From: Macrothele yani
Taxonomy: Eukaryota; Arthropoda; Arachnida; Araneae; Macrothelidae
NCBI GenBank assembly: GCA_039090855.1
Contig: CM077006.1
Coordinates: forward strand, 44,339,336 to 44,403,335
Direction of reading: 5' to 3'
Length of the DNA stretch: 64,000 nucleotides
The translations under genes and the position numbers were made by a program. Numbering within the stretch: position 1 is the first letter of the stretch; each line of letters opens with the position of its first letter. Under the pieces are notes generated by a model. That model did not search any database. It was given only the letters and a program-made list of their open reading frames with translations, and was not told where the DNA came from. Of the stretch, positions 21,273 to 31,440 are shown piece after piece.

Positions 21273-22558
21273 TAAGGTGTGCAACTTAATTCTCAATCAC
21301 AGGCAGGACACGTTGACAGCAAATTATAGCAAATCGAATACGTACGTAATCAGGGAAATAATCCCCGTCGTGTTAGATACATCTGAGCCATCTGTCAGGG
21401 AGCTACCAAATGCCACTGCGGAAAAAAAGAGGGCTGTTTCGAGTTGATAAAGCCATCAATACTTGTGTGGACCTCCTGGAGAGAAGTGAAGTGCGTATCA
21501 CTCAGGTGATGTTGCAGGGAGCGAAAGAGGTGATAATCCGACGGGGCGAAGTCTGGAGAATACGCCGGGTGGGACAAAATCTGCCATCCCAGGTTGGTGA
21601 TCGTGTTTAAAGTCATTTTCGCGATGGGAGGACGAGCGTTATCCTGAAGTAACAGGACCGACCTTCTGCCCTTGCCGATGTATGGCCTTTTCGCCTCCAT
21701 TGCGTTACTCACACGAATGAGTTGCTGACAATAACGCTCAGCATTGACCGTTTCACCAGGTTTGAGCAACTCATAGTGTACGACACCGCGCTGATCCCAC
21801 CATATGCACAGCAACAACTTCCTGGCATGGATATTCGGTTTGGCAGTACTGGTGGTAGGCTGACCTGGATAAACCCACGATTTGCGCCGCTTAGGATAAT
21901 CGTAGAGTGTCCACTTCTCATCACAGGTCAAAATCTTGTGGAGGAAATCCTTCTTCTTGAACCTGGAGAGCAAGGACACAGCAACATCGTAGCGCCTAGA
22001 CTTGTTCGCAGCTGTGTGTTGGTGGTGTACCCAACGGCCCTCCTTGTGAATCCGTCCAAGCTTGTGCAGACGCTTTGCAATATCTTGCCGTGTTACTCCG
22101 AGTTTCTGGGCGAGCTCTGACTGTGTGCGACAGGAATCCGCGTCCAACAGTTGTCCCAGTTCCTCATCGTCAACTTTCTGTGGCTGTCCCGGACGTTCTG
22201 CATCACGGAGATCGAAATTTCCCTTGCTTAAACCGCTGGAACCACTTCTTACACGTACTGTAGGATACAGCAGCCTCACCCAAAGCAGCACAGATCATTT
22301 GCTGGGCTTCCGCGGCACTTTTTTTTTTTTCATCTGAAACGCGAACAGGAGGCAGTGCCTCAAATGTTGCTTCTCGAACGACATTGCTTTCACCGTCAAC
22401 TTTCGTCCCTTGTGTCATTACAGCTGTGAGCGGTTACGGTTGCCTGGAAAGCTGTTGGATGGCGCTGCAATCAGCCATTATCGCATACAGCTATTTGCAT
22501 TTGCCGAAGCTCTATGATCGCTTGCGGTTAGGGACCGAGAATTAAGTTGCACACCTAA
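21273..22558 (-). mobile_element. mariner transposon, DD34D type
   Basis: The ends share AGGTGTGCAACTTAATTCTC in inverted orientation (left from about 21,275; right to about 22,555), flanked by TA-rich borders. The transposase lies on the minus strand. It differs from the mariners at 7,555 and 23,352 in its ends and its protein. Confidence 0.9.
21395..22418 (-). pseudogene. mariner transposase with two frameshifts
   Basis: The amino terminus (22,418) reads MTQGTKVDGESNVV and later YSTCKKWFQRFKQGKF, the first helix-turn-helix. A frameshift near 22,210 leads to FDLRDAERPGQPQKVDDEEL, the second DNA-binding region, and a long catalytic domain: ILTCDEKWTLYD (Asp), LLLQDNARPPIAKM (Asp) and YSPDFAPSDYHLF (Asp), with 34 residues between the last two. 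All three acidic residues remain. The carboxyl end shifts frame again around 21,420. Length and spacing are typical of mariner. Two small indels are the visible lesions, so this copy decayed relatively recently. Confidence 0.9.
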
Positions 22559-22856
22559 TATTTTCTGTTAGAGCTTAAATTTTATTTTCTGTCAGAGCTA
22601 ATGTTTGATCCAAATTATTTTTTGAATTGGTTTGTAATAATTTTATTTTTTATGTAGAACGACTTATCACAAATTAAGTATTTTTTTTTTCGTGATTTTT
22701 CGAAGCAAGAGAATCCTTTGGAACTTGAGAACTTTTAAAGTGACATTGGCTTTTAATTATGTTTAAGAAAAGGTGAAATGTACTGTTTTATAGTATTATT
22801 TCACAAAATTCCGAAATATAAAGTTTTCTCTTGATAGCTATAATAACTTTTGTCTT

Positions 22857-23089
22857 TTTTTTTTTTTTTTTTTTTTTGATTGGAGGTTTAACGACCACCG
22901 TGAGCAACTCAATGGGCTATAATAAGCAGTCGCCCGTCCCTAATTTAGGGTCACTGGTTCCAGGGAAGGGAGAGAGCCAGTGCCGTAAGACAAACACAAC
23001 ATCCATGCCTCACCGGGATTCGCACCCGAACCCCGTTCGGACGAATGATCAGAGGCCATCGCTTAGACCACTGCGCCACCGGGGCGGCG
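22857..23089 (-). repeat. SINE-A copy with 10-bp target duplication
   Basis: Minus-strand copy with poly-T at its left end and the tRNA-like head (inverted B-box and CTGCGCCACCGG) at its right. Flanks are the direct duplication CTTTTGTCTT at 22,847-22,856 and 23,090-23,099. A clean target duplication indicates retrotransposition and a young age. Confidence 0.93.
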
Positions 23090-23479
23090 CTTTTGTCTTA
23101 AGGACTCCACAGACTGATACAATGACATAGTACAATCACATGTAGACAGTAATTTAAGTCCCCTGTTTCTTACGGTAACATTACATGCAATAGCTGAAGC
23201 ACAAAATGGCGGAAAGGGGAAGGAATATCCGGTGCCACAATAACAGAAATTTCATACGACAATATTCACAATATTCGACCTCGCTACAGAACTTTAAAAT
23301 CGGATCTTTTGACAGACGATTGAAATTTAACATTTAATAAAACCTTAAGTATTAGGGGTATGCAAAAGTTTCTGCCGCTCCCGCTAGCGGGCGCTTCAGG
23401 GGTCCAACCGGCCGGAGACCCGTGCTGTCAGTTCGTACACGAAGCCAAGCATCCTGGTCGAAAAAGTTCATTTGCGGCA

Positions 23480-25047
23480 CTGTTTGTTATTCATGTTTAA
23501 TTTAGGGAAAAGTGCAAGTGAAGCATACGGTTCAATGTGTCAGGCGTATGGCAAAACGGTTATGGGTGTCAATATCAAACAAAGATCTTCGTCTCTTTCC
23601 ACGTTTATAAGTGAGTTAAGGAAAAATTCTCATTGGCCGCCACCGGGAGTCGAACCCAACTGGAAGACCCTGGGTTCGACTCCCGGTAGCTGCCAATGAG
23701 AATTTTTCCGTGACTCACTTATAAACGTGGAAAGAGCGAAGATCTTTGTTTGATGTTCCTGGTCCGCGTCAAATGTCTGTATTAATTATTCATTCGCCTT
23801 CTAATTATTTATTCAGTTGCTGCTTACCATCTTTGGTGAATCCCCAGCATTGTGTGGGGCTCCAAGAAGCAACCTGCCAAATTGGCTTCGCAGTTAGCAT
23901 GTGTGAGTCTGGAGGAATTGGAGGCCGCTGTGGTGTAGCGGAAGCATATCCGGCGCGTAACTGGAAGACCCTGGGTTCGACTCCCGGTGGCGGCCAATGA
24001 GAATTTTTCCGTGACTCACTTATAAACGTGGAAAGAGTGAAGATCTTTATTTGATGTTCCTGGTCCGTGTCAGATGTCTGTATTTGTTATGGGTGAGCGG
24101 ACGTGTCGAGAATGGTTTGCCAGGTTTAAGAAAGGTGATCTAAGCTTGGAAGACAAGCCACGTACAGGTAGGCCGTAGGAACTCGCAGACGAGGAGCTGG
24201 AATCGCTGTTGCAGGAGAATGTCACACAATCGAACACGCAACTGGCGAAATGTCTAAAAGTGCCTCAATCGACGATGGTACGGAGTCTACAGACCTTGGG
24301 GAAGATCCAGAAGACTGATATGTGAGTTTCGCGTACTTTAACGGAGCGTAATAGATTGGACATCTAGACATCGTTGCTGAAGAAGTTGCAAAGGCAGAAT
24401 TTCTTATGGAAGGTTATCACTAGAGGTGAAAAATGGGTCTATTGCGACAACCCCGTATGCAAGCGATCCTCGGTCGACCCAGGCTAGCCATCAACATCCA
24501 GTGATGAATATCATATCCACGGGGAAAAGGTGCTGTTGGTGGGATATGCATGGAGTGCTGTACTTCGAACTGTTGAAACCGGGAAAAAGAATCATTGCAC
24601 AACGATATAGCGATCAGGTGATCAAACTGAACTCCGCGATCGAGCAAAACTCCCATGGACAGGTATAGAACACCCCCCTTCCGACATTCTGTTACACCAT
24701 AATGCCAGACCACATGTCCATGCTACCACGAAATCAACCCTTGAACAGTTGCACTTGCAGGTTTTACCGCACCCTGCTTACTCCCCGGACATTGCACCCT
24801 CAGACTTTCATCTGTTTCGCTCTATGCAACATGCCCTAGCCCAACAGCGGTGCACAACAGCTCCAGAGGTGGAAAATTTCGTCACTGCGTTCTTCAGCTC
24901 AAAACCCAAATCCTTCTATCACAGGGGCATTCATTTGTCGCCTGAAAAGTGGCAAAAAGTCATTGATGCTAACGGCCAATATTTCGTTGATCTTTATTTG
25001 ATTGTCCCTGCCTCCTTTCTCCTTAAAACGGTGGAAACTTTTGCATA
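23480..25047 (+). pseudogene. mariner M2 transposase, split and with stops
   Basis: Before the insertion the frame reads FMFNLGKSASEAYGSMCQAYG (first helix-turn-helix); after it CREWFARFKKGDLSLEDKP, then stop and frame changes. ELADEELESLLQENVTQSN and TQLAKCLKVPQSTMVRSL form the second DNA-binding region, GEKWVYCDNP holds the first catalytic site (usual Asp replaced by Gly), HHNARPHVHAT the second (Asp replaced by His), and AYSPDIAPSDFHLFRSMQHA the third Asp. The last 99 codons (24,749-25,048) are open. Two acidic residues are lost, so the protein is dead even apart from the insertion. Confidence 0.85.
23569..24085 (+). repeat. Composite SINE-C insertion (inverted and direct tRNA-like units)
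   Basis: The insert is flanked by GTTATGGGTG at 23,559-23,568 and 24,086-24,095. It contains an inverted unit (23,569-23,660) and then a direct one (to about 23,765), both with AATGAGAATTTTTCC and TATAAACGTGGAAAGAG. A 130-bp unique spacer follows, and then a full unit with A-box GTGGTGTAGCGGAAGC and B-box GGTTCGACTCCCGG (about 23,928-24,085). The tRNA-like heads and shared tails mark a tRNA-derived SINE family distinct from SINE-A and SINE-B. The whole composite moved as one piece, as the duplication encloses it all. Confidence 0.85.
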
Positions 25048-25295
25048 AACCCTAATATTTTCGCGAATCGTTCCTGTTACCGGAAATTTTTTGTCATATT
25101 GATACAGAAAAAGTGAGGACAGGGTTTTCCCATTAATATACGGAAGGAATTGCGGGGAGGTTTCTGAAAATTCAGAATTCTCCTGGCGTACGAAAGATTC
25201 GTGAAATTCAGGTTTCTTTCGGTCATTTCACGTAAAAGGTTGTATCATAAATATGCTTCGTTAATTCACGAAAGGAATCACGGAAGTGGCTCATG

Positions 25296-25515
25296 GCCGC
25301 CCCGTTGGCGCAGTGGTCTAAGCGTACACTCCGTCCGAGAATGGCCAGGGTTCGAATCCCGGTGAGGAATGGATGTTGTGTTTGACTTACGGCACTGGAT
25401 CTTTCTTTTCCCTGGCACCAGTGACCTTAAATTAGGGACGGGCGACTGCTTATAGCCCATTAAGTTGCTCACGGTGGTCGTTAAACCTTCAATAAAAACA
25501 AAATAAACAAAAAGG
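25296..25515 (+). repeat. SINE-A copy with GGCTCATG target duplication
   Basis: Starts GCCGCCCCGTTGGCGCAGTG. Part of the tRNA-like region between the A- and B-boxes is shortened. The direct duplication GGCTCATG lies at 25,288-25,295 and 25,516-25,523, and the A-rich tail is interspersed with C and T. Confidence 0.88.
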
Positions 25516-25664
25516 GGCTCATGAATTTCAGAAAATGTTTTACGGCATAGATAATTAAGCCTTTAAACAGACTGTACCTGAACTGAATGGTACCGAAAAT
25601 TTTCTGTGCTCCCCAAGCAGAAATGTTCACATAGAGGTGGAGAATGATAAGACTGTGGAAGGGA

Positions 25665-26560
25665 ATCTCTATGCCAACAACTGTAATGGGTCCATGATGC
25701 TCTGCGTCATTGCTACCCAGCGGTCGTCAATAGGAAGCGGTGTTGCTGCAAGAGGATAATGCCCCAAGTCACACCTCCAGATTGAACAGTAAAAAAATAT
25801 AGTAATTGGAAGGAGACTCTTCCCTACCCTGCATACAGTCTGGATCTTGCTCCATCCAACTACAACTGTAATGGGTCCATGATGCCTGCGCCAACGCTTC
25901 CGAGCGCAGATCAATAGAAAGCGGGCGTTGCTGAAAGTGGATAACGCCCCAAGTCACACATCCAGAGTGGTCATTTGAAAACTACAGTAATTGAAAGGAG
26001 TTGAGATCCTTCCCTACCCTGCATACAGTCCGGATCTTGCTCCATCCAACTGCAACTGTAATGGGCACATCATGCCTGCGACAATACATAAGAGCGCTGA
26101 TCAATAGAAAGCGGGCGTTGCTGAAAGTGGATAACGCCCCAAGTCACACTTCCAGAGTGGTCATTCGAAAACTACAGTAATTGAAAGGAGTTGAGATCCT
26201 TGCCTACCCTGCATACAGTCCGGATCTTGCTCCATCCAACTGCAACTGTAATGAGCCCATCATGCCTGCGACAACGCTTCAGAGCGCTGATCAATAGAAA
26301 GCGGGCGTTGCTGAAAATAGATAACGCCCCAAGTCACTCCTCCAGAGTGGTCATTCGAAAACTACAGTAAGTGAAAGGGGTTGATATTCTTTCCTTACCC
26401 TCCATACAGTCCGGATCTTACTCCATTCAACTACAACTGTTATGGGCCCATGATGCCTGCTAAAACACTTCCGAGCGCTCATCAATAGAACGCGGGCGTT
26501 GCTGCAAATGGATAACGCTCCAAGTCACACCTGCAGATTGGTCATTCGAAAACTACTGTA
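25665..26560 (+). repeat. 190-bp satellite built from a transposase catalytic core
   Basis: Five units, anchored by CTGTAATGGG-like words at 25,681, 25,866, 26,056, 26,246 and 26,437 (spacing 185-191 bp). Translated, each unit contains VDNAPSHTSRVVIRKLQ followed by LKGVEILPYPAYSPDLAPSN, the region spanning the second and third catalytic acids of mariner-type transposases. The third acid position is Asn. Frames are broken differently in the units. After the last unit the coding sequence continues uninterrupted into the transposase C terminus. Confidence 0.88.
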
Positions 26561-26561
26561 A

Positions 26562-26768
26562 TTGAAAGGAGTGGAGATCCTTCCCTACCATCCATACAGT
26601 CCGGATCTTGCGCCATCCAACTACCACCTGATTCGTTTCATAGCCCATTTCCTACAAGAACGGCATTTCGCTTCCATGATGGATATGAAATCTGGCATCA
26701 GTGAGTTTCTGTCCTCAAGACCTGCCGAGTGGCATCGTCGTGGTTTCGTGCCTGTGGTGGAAGGCTGA
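26562..26768 (+). pseudogene. mariner-type transposase, C-terminal end
   Basis: Reads MKGVEILPYHPYSPDLAPSN, then YHLIRFIAHFLQERHFAS and SSRPAEWHRRGFVP, the usual end of a mariner transposase. It is joined directly to the 190-bp satellite, whose repeat unit is its own catalytic part. The third catalytic Asp reads Asn (APSNYH). The N-terminal two thirds of the gene are absent. Confidence 0.85.
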
Positions 26769-26962
26769 CAAAGGTCTGTTCAAAACAATGGACTGTACTT
26801 TGCAGAATGAGGTCACAGTGTATGGCTTTCTTGCATCATTAAACCTTTTAGCTGCAAACTCGACGAACTTTTGACCTGCCCTGGTAAAAATACTAGTTAT
26901 TTATTAGTGCTGTTCATTAATTCCTAAAACGAAATAAAAAATTGATACTATACAATTTTAAA

Positions 26963-28322
26963 TACACTCACCGACAATGAAATTTGCGTACCAAGAAGGA
27001 AACATCGGATTGAACTGAAATTTTATGGACGTAATGATACATATGAATAATACACATGATGGCAAACACAGAGCTACAGGACAATTACAGAGGGATCTGT
27101 GGCACGCAGTCCGGTCATCTTCAATAACGCGTCGCGATACATTCTGCAATATGGTCCGGCATGGAGGCGAACAGACGCCTGATGTTGTCCTGCGGTAGAT
27201 TGCCACTCCAAATCCCGGATAGTGCGGCGCGGCCGCAGCACGCGTTTCGCGTTTCAACTGGTGCCACACATGCTCGATAGGGGACATGTCCGGGGAGCGG
27301 GAAGGCCGTGGAAATGTCTGGACATGACGTGGGCAGTCCTGTGCAACCCGAGCCATGTGCGGGCGGGCATTATCCTGCTTATATAGCGCACATGGAATCC
27401 CGGCCAGGAATGGGAGCCCATGGGGCCGTAGGATCTCATCCACATACCGTTAGCATGTCAATGATCCACGTACCACTGCTAAGACTGATCGGATATCGTA
27501 GGCTATAGCTCCCCAGACCATAATGCCTGTAGTGGGGGGGTGTGTGGCGCTAGATAGTAAGGTTAGGATTGTGCCGTTCACCCGGGGACCTCTACATACG
27601 GACACGATGATCATCTGTCCCTAAAACGAAGCGGCACTCATCGCTAAATACCACACGTCGCCAGTCTGTGGCGTTCCACGTCGCTCTGGCCTGGAACCAC
27701 TGCACACGGAGCCGGCGATGTTCCAGTGTTAATGGCAGCACACGTAAAGGGCGCTGGGATATCAGATTCGCTTCCGCGAGGCGTCGGAAAATGGTTCGTG
27801 GGCACACAGGAGCCGTTACATCTGCAAGTATAGTGGACCGGGTCCTCGTGGGATCCGTTCGTGTCTGGCGCACGATCCGTCGATTCTTTCTACCCGTGGT
27901 CCTCGTGGTCCGTCAGGAGCCGCTCCGCCGTGTGGCAGTGCGGTCACGTGTCCACTGCTCCCAATACAGTCGGACAGTATGGTCAGAACGATCCACGTGG
28001 CGGACTATACGGCGCGCCGATCACCCTGCGGTTTTTTTCGGCCACATCTCCGTAAGTTGTGTAAATCAACGTCCCTGGCGTCTACCCAGCATTCTTGTCA
28101 TTCTGTACTCCGGTGCTTTTCGTTTTCATGAGGCATCGACTATACACCTGTTTATAAGTCTTCCGGTTCGTGCTTGTTTCGCCACCGCCGGGTGTGCGGT
28201 CATGTGCGCTTGCACTAAACGTTGATCATTTGCATACCTGCACGCATTCTAGCTGTTTGCAAAGTTACGCGGTTGTAGCATGTTTACTTCTAGGTGCGCA
28301 AATTCCATTGTCCGTGAGTGTA
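26963..28322 (-). mobile_element. Tc1-family transposon
   Basis: The left end TACACTCACCGACAATGAAA and the right end, inverted, TACACTCACGGACAATGGAA differ at two of 20 positions; TA lies at both borders. The interior carries a degraded transposase on the minus strand. The ends resemble those at 51,005-52,415 (TACACT, then ATCGTCA), so the two may be related subfamilies. Confidence 0.9.
27080..28225 (-). pseudogene. Tc1 transposase, heavily degraded
   Basis: From the 5' end on the minus strand: HTH remnants near 28,200-27,900 (RRIVRHVDRSDHTVRLYWEQW), then VTAPVCPRTIFRRLAEANLI, WRRVVFSDECRFVLG (first catalytic Asp) and, after a break, ITGIMVWGAIAYD-like sequence, LYKQDNARPHMARV (second Asp) and SPDMSPIEHVWHQLK (Glu). 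Only 32 residues separate the second Asp and the Glu instead of 34, so a small deletion lies in the core. Several stops and shifts occur. Confidence 0.85.
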
Positions 28323-28323
28323 T

Positions 28324-29268
28324 TTGAATCAAAATGATGAATGCATTGGGATTTCAGATGGCTCGCACTCCCACTAACGTGAATAATAATACTACGCATG
28401 AAGATTTGATTACTCACATTTTTAACATCTTGAGTCGTGATTAACGTTCAGATTTTGATATCGATATTTTATCATTCAGATTTTGATATCGATATTTTAT
28501 CATTGTTTTGATATCGATATTTTATCATTCAGATATTTGAAATCGTTCGTTTCAGATTTTAACATTTCCTGCAGAGGATGTTCCCACATTTTTGTAACGA
28601 TTTTCCAGCAATCTAATTAATGTTTGAAATAAAATAATTTCTCTCTTAAATGTTCTATTTCATAGGACTTTCTCTGGATTATGAACCTATACAGATTTCC
28701 AAGATAACAGGGCATTTCTTAAAAATGGTATCTTTATATTTTAACTCTATAAGGTTTTTTACTGTAAGACCAGTTGTGAGAGAACGGCTGAACGTAAAGA
28801 TATGGTTCAGGTATCAAAATGAAGGTCTTACAGTGTAGATGTGCCAGTCGAAGAGAAAAATGAGATTGGGGCAACTGTTCGGGCGTTGTGGGGCGGCAAA
28901 GTTCTCTTGTAAAGTTTATAGGAGAAGCGTGCGGTTGTCATTCGATCGCCTGCGGTTGACTCACGCGCTGTTGAAAGCGAAGTATGGAGGGACTTAGATA
29001 GTCCAAAGTCCGAAGTCTCTCTTCTCAGCGAACCGTTGTGCAAAACAACGCTAGCAGGAATTTGTTTGAAAGTTCTTATCGGAACAGCGAACACTCGAAG
29101 ACCTGATTGCGTTGTGCCATTGGACTGTGTGCTGATGTATACATACAATTTAACATTCATTCTATCCAGTTTATTCACGTAGGTAAGACGTTTCCCATTA
29201 TGTAAAGATGTTGATAAACGTTTCATACGAGTTTATTCTTTTCAAAAAAAAAAAAAAAAAAAAAAAAT
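28324..29268. other. Gene-free stretch with a small 30-33 bp tandem repeat
   Basis: At about 28,453-28,530 the word TTTTGATATCGATATTTTATC occurs three times with minor spacing changes. A 132-codon minus-strand frame at 28,828-29,226 shows no recognisable domain, and I do not call it. Confidence 0.5.
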
Positions 29269-29407
29269 AGATGTTGTGTTTGTCTTACGGCACTGGCTCT
29301 CTCCCTTCCCTGGAACCAGTGACCCTAAATTAGGGACGGGCGACTTCTTATAGCCCATTCAGTTGCTCACGGTGGTCGTTAAATCTTCAGTCAAAAAAAA
29401 AAAAAAA
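29269..29407 (+). repeat. SINE-A copy, 5'-truncated
   Basis: Begins inside the body at GATGTTGTGTTTGTCTTACG, lacks the tRNA-like head, and ends in a poly-A. A poly-A of about 24 also precedes it (29,245-29,268), so it may have inserted into or joined to another A-tail. Confidence 0.88.
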
Positions 29408-30175
29408 TCACGAACCTGGACTATTGTCTTTGCAGAAATGGTTGAATGAATTTGTCAATCAAATAAAGTTTACATTTGTTGTTTCATATGAGTTTACTCT
29501 CTCCAAAAAATAAATAAATAAATAAATAAATAAAACTTACCGTCGATTCCGACGGGTTTCGTCTGGTTGGTATTTTATTCAACTCCTCTTCCACTGCTTT
29601 CCATATTCTAATCAGTGTTTTAGGTCTGCGTTTAAAAGTTCATTGGTGACACATCAAGGGACTTTGAACGAATATGAGCAAAATGTATAAACTTGATAAC
29701 CGTCTCTTTCTTAATTTTTTTCAAGAAATAGATTGGTAGATTTGGATGTATGACTGGTAGCCTTATCCTGATGCAGTTCTACTCTTTGAAGGCTCTGTGG
29801 ATAAAGAAATGGTATTTCCTCTTTAAATATAGTAGTCGAAACATTATTTTGATAATATATGGAATTGATTTTAACATTCTTTCATCTTTTCATAACTTTA
29901 ATTTCCCATTATACAAGAAACCAGAAATAATCACGAATCATTTACTGAAACTTTCTTTGGATTCTAGGAATCAAGTTTGTAAGACGTTCTCTGCTTTTTT
30001 TGCGATATTAAATCGAACTTTTTTGTTACAGTCGTTTAGGTCGATCCTTGCTTCATCAATATTCAATCTGTCCCCGACTAAGTGATTTTCATAAAGAAGT
30101 CTACACCGTGTTCTGCTCTCAGCCACGTACCTAGGCAAAAGGTGGTGAACATTAAGGTTTCTGTTGTTTTTTTTC
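29408..30175. other. Gene-free stretch
   Basis: Contains an (AAAT)n run at about 29,507-29,534 and AT-rich sequence without recognised motifs. Confidence 0.4.
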
Positions 30176-30179
30176 AGAT

Positions 30180-30362
30180 CCAAATCTTTGTTTATTACAA
30201 ATTTTGAAGATGACAATCCGTTTTTTGGTGTAGATATGACAATCATGGTAAGTCAGATAACATCCGAAAACTTGAAAATTTCGTCGTTGTGGAGCGGGAA
30301 TCGAATCCGCGTCTCCCAGATAGCGCCCGGGTATGCTAACCACTGCACCACCCAGAACGGCT
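30180..30362 (-). repeat. SINE-D copy (tRNA-derived)
   Basis: On the minus strand the head reads GGGTGGTGCAGTGGTTAGCA (A-box) and GATTCGATTCCCGC (B-box) at about 30,358-30,285. A tail follows with CGACGAAATTTTCAAG and, near 30,196-30,225, GGATTGTCATCTTCAAAATT. The tail sequence recurs at 30,763-30,790. A fourth tRNA-like SINE family in the window. Confidence 0.7.
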
Positions 30363-30469
30363 AAGTCTCACGTTTCCGATTAATTTGAATATAACCAACA
30401 CAGGATTTGCTAGTCGAAGCAACCGGCATTCATGTTTAGCGAGTCTGGAGGTTAAGAATCCTATCCCGC

Positions 30470-30673
30470 AGCCCCGGTGGCGTAGTGGTCTAAACGATGG
30501 CCTCTGATCATTCGTCCGAAAGGGGTCCGGGTTCGAATCCCGGTGAGGCATGGATGTTGTGTTTGTCTTACGGCACTGACTCTCTCCCTTCCCTGGAACC
30601 AGTGACCCTAAATTAGGGACGAGCGACTGCTCACGGTGGTCGTTAAATCTCCAATCAAAAAAAAAAAAAAAAA
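30470..30673 (+). repeat. SINE-A copy with 15-bp target duplication
   Basis: A-box GGTGGCGTAGTGG, B-box GGTTCGAATCCCGG, then the body; the CTTATAGCCCATTGAG block near the 3' end is deleted. Poly-A of about 16. The direct duplication AGAATCCTATCCCGC is perfect at 30,455-30,469 and 30,674-30,688. A long perfect duplication and clean tail make it one of the youngest insertions here. Confidence 0.95.
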
Positions 30674-30708
30674 AGAATCCTATCCCGCGATTGCCCGGAG
30701 GAGCAGAT

Positions 30709-30824
30709 GAATCATGAATGAAATACTGGATTACACCATATAATACAAATTTTGAAGATAAAAACGGATTGTCATCTTCAAAATTTGTGTTATATTTTGT
30801 AATCCCGTATTTCATTCATGATTT
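30709..30824. repeat. Foldback repeat with 50-bp arms
   Basis: Left arm 30,710-30,759 and right arm 30,774-30,823 are inverted copies with about four mismatches around a 14-base loop. The innermost 15 bases (ACAAATTTTGAAGAT) pair perfectly. The loop carries the tail word of SINE-D. Confidence 0.9.
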
Positions 30825-31440
30825 GCTTATTACTTTGTTTACGGTTGATACATAGATTTTTAAAAACTGAGCGATTGCTCTTTGTGTCGGTGGATTTTCT
30901 TTTAAGACCAGAGACGTTATCTTCGAAAGAGTCGTAAAACCACGTGCCTTCTTAAGACATTCAGTTGATGTTCTTTTTCTTATTGAAAACAATGCTTAAC
31001 GTTTTCCCCTTCTATTATTAATAATATTGTTTATTTAACATTTAGAAATGCTAATTCCGTGATCTTCACAGTGTTTTTTTATTTACAGAATAAGAATATT
31101 TTTCTTCATAAAGAGCAAAGACAACCTTCTATCCACAGCTTGTTCACGTGCGCCATTTTCTTAGCAAACGATATTTAACTGCAGCAGATGTTTCTTCGGT
31201 GTTTATCTAATACGGTGTTGCCAGTTTCAACTTCTTTTTTTTCTGTAATTTCTTATCGAAAGCGCTCTAAAAATGTGGGAACTTACTCTGTATTTTTTAT
31301 GACGTTGTGTTTTTAAAACGACATTATTTTTTTCTATCACCGTGAGTGAACAGAAAATAATTTAGTTAGTCTGAAAATAATGAGTTACATGATGACAAAC
31401 AAACACATGAGAAAGTATTAGCCTATATGTACAGTGTATA
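30825..31440. other. Gene-free AT-rich stretch
   Basis: No coding motif, repeat border or terminal repeat recognised. Confidence 0.4.

Larger units (their letters stand above)
23352..25055 (+). mobile_element. mariner transposon (family M2) interrupted by a SINE composite
   Basis: The ends TTAGGGGTATGCAAAAGTTT (left) and AAACTTTTGCATAAACCCTA (right) are inverted and flanked by TA (23,350-23,351; 25,056-25,057). A foreign 527-bp segment with a 10-bp direct duplication sits at 23,569-24,095. Without it the element would be about 1.18 kb, the same as its relative at 32,819-33,975. Confidence 0.92.

Noticed and set aside
28828..29226. 132-codon minus-strand frame
   Set aside because: No recognisable domain or homologous copy in the window; could be an exon but cannot be supported.
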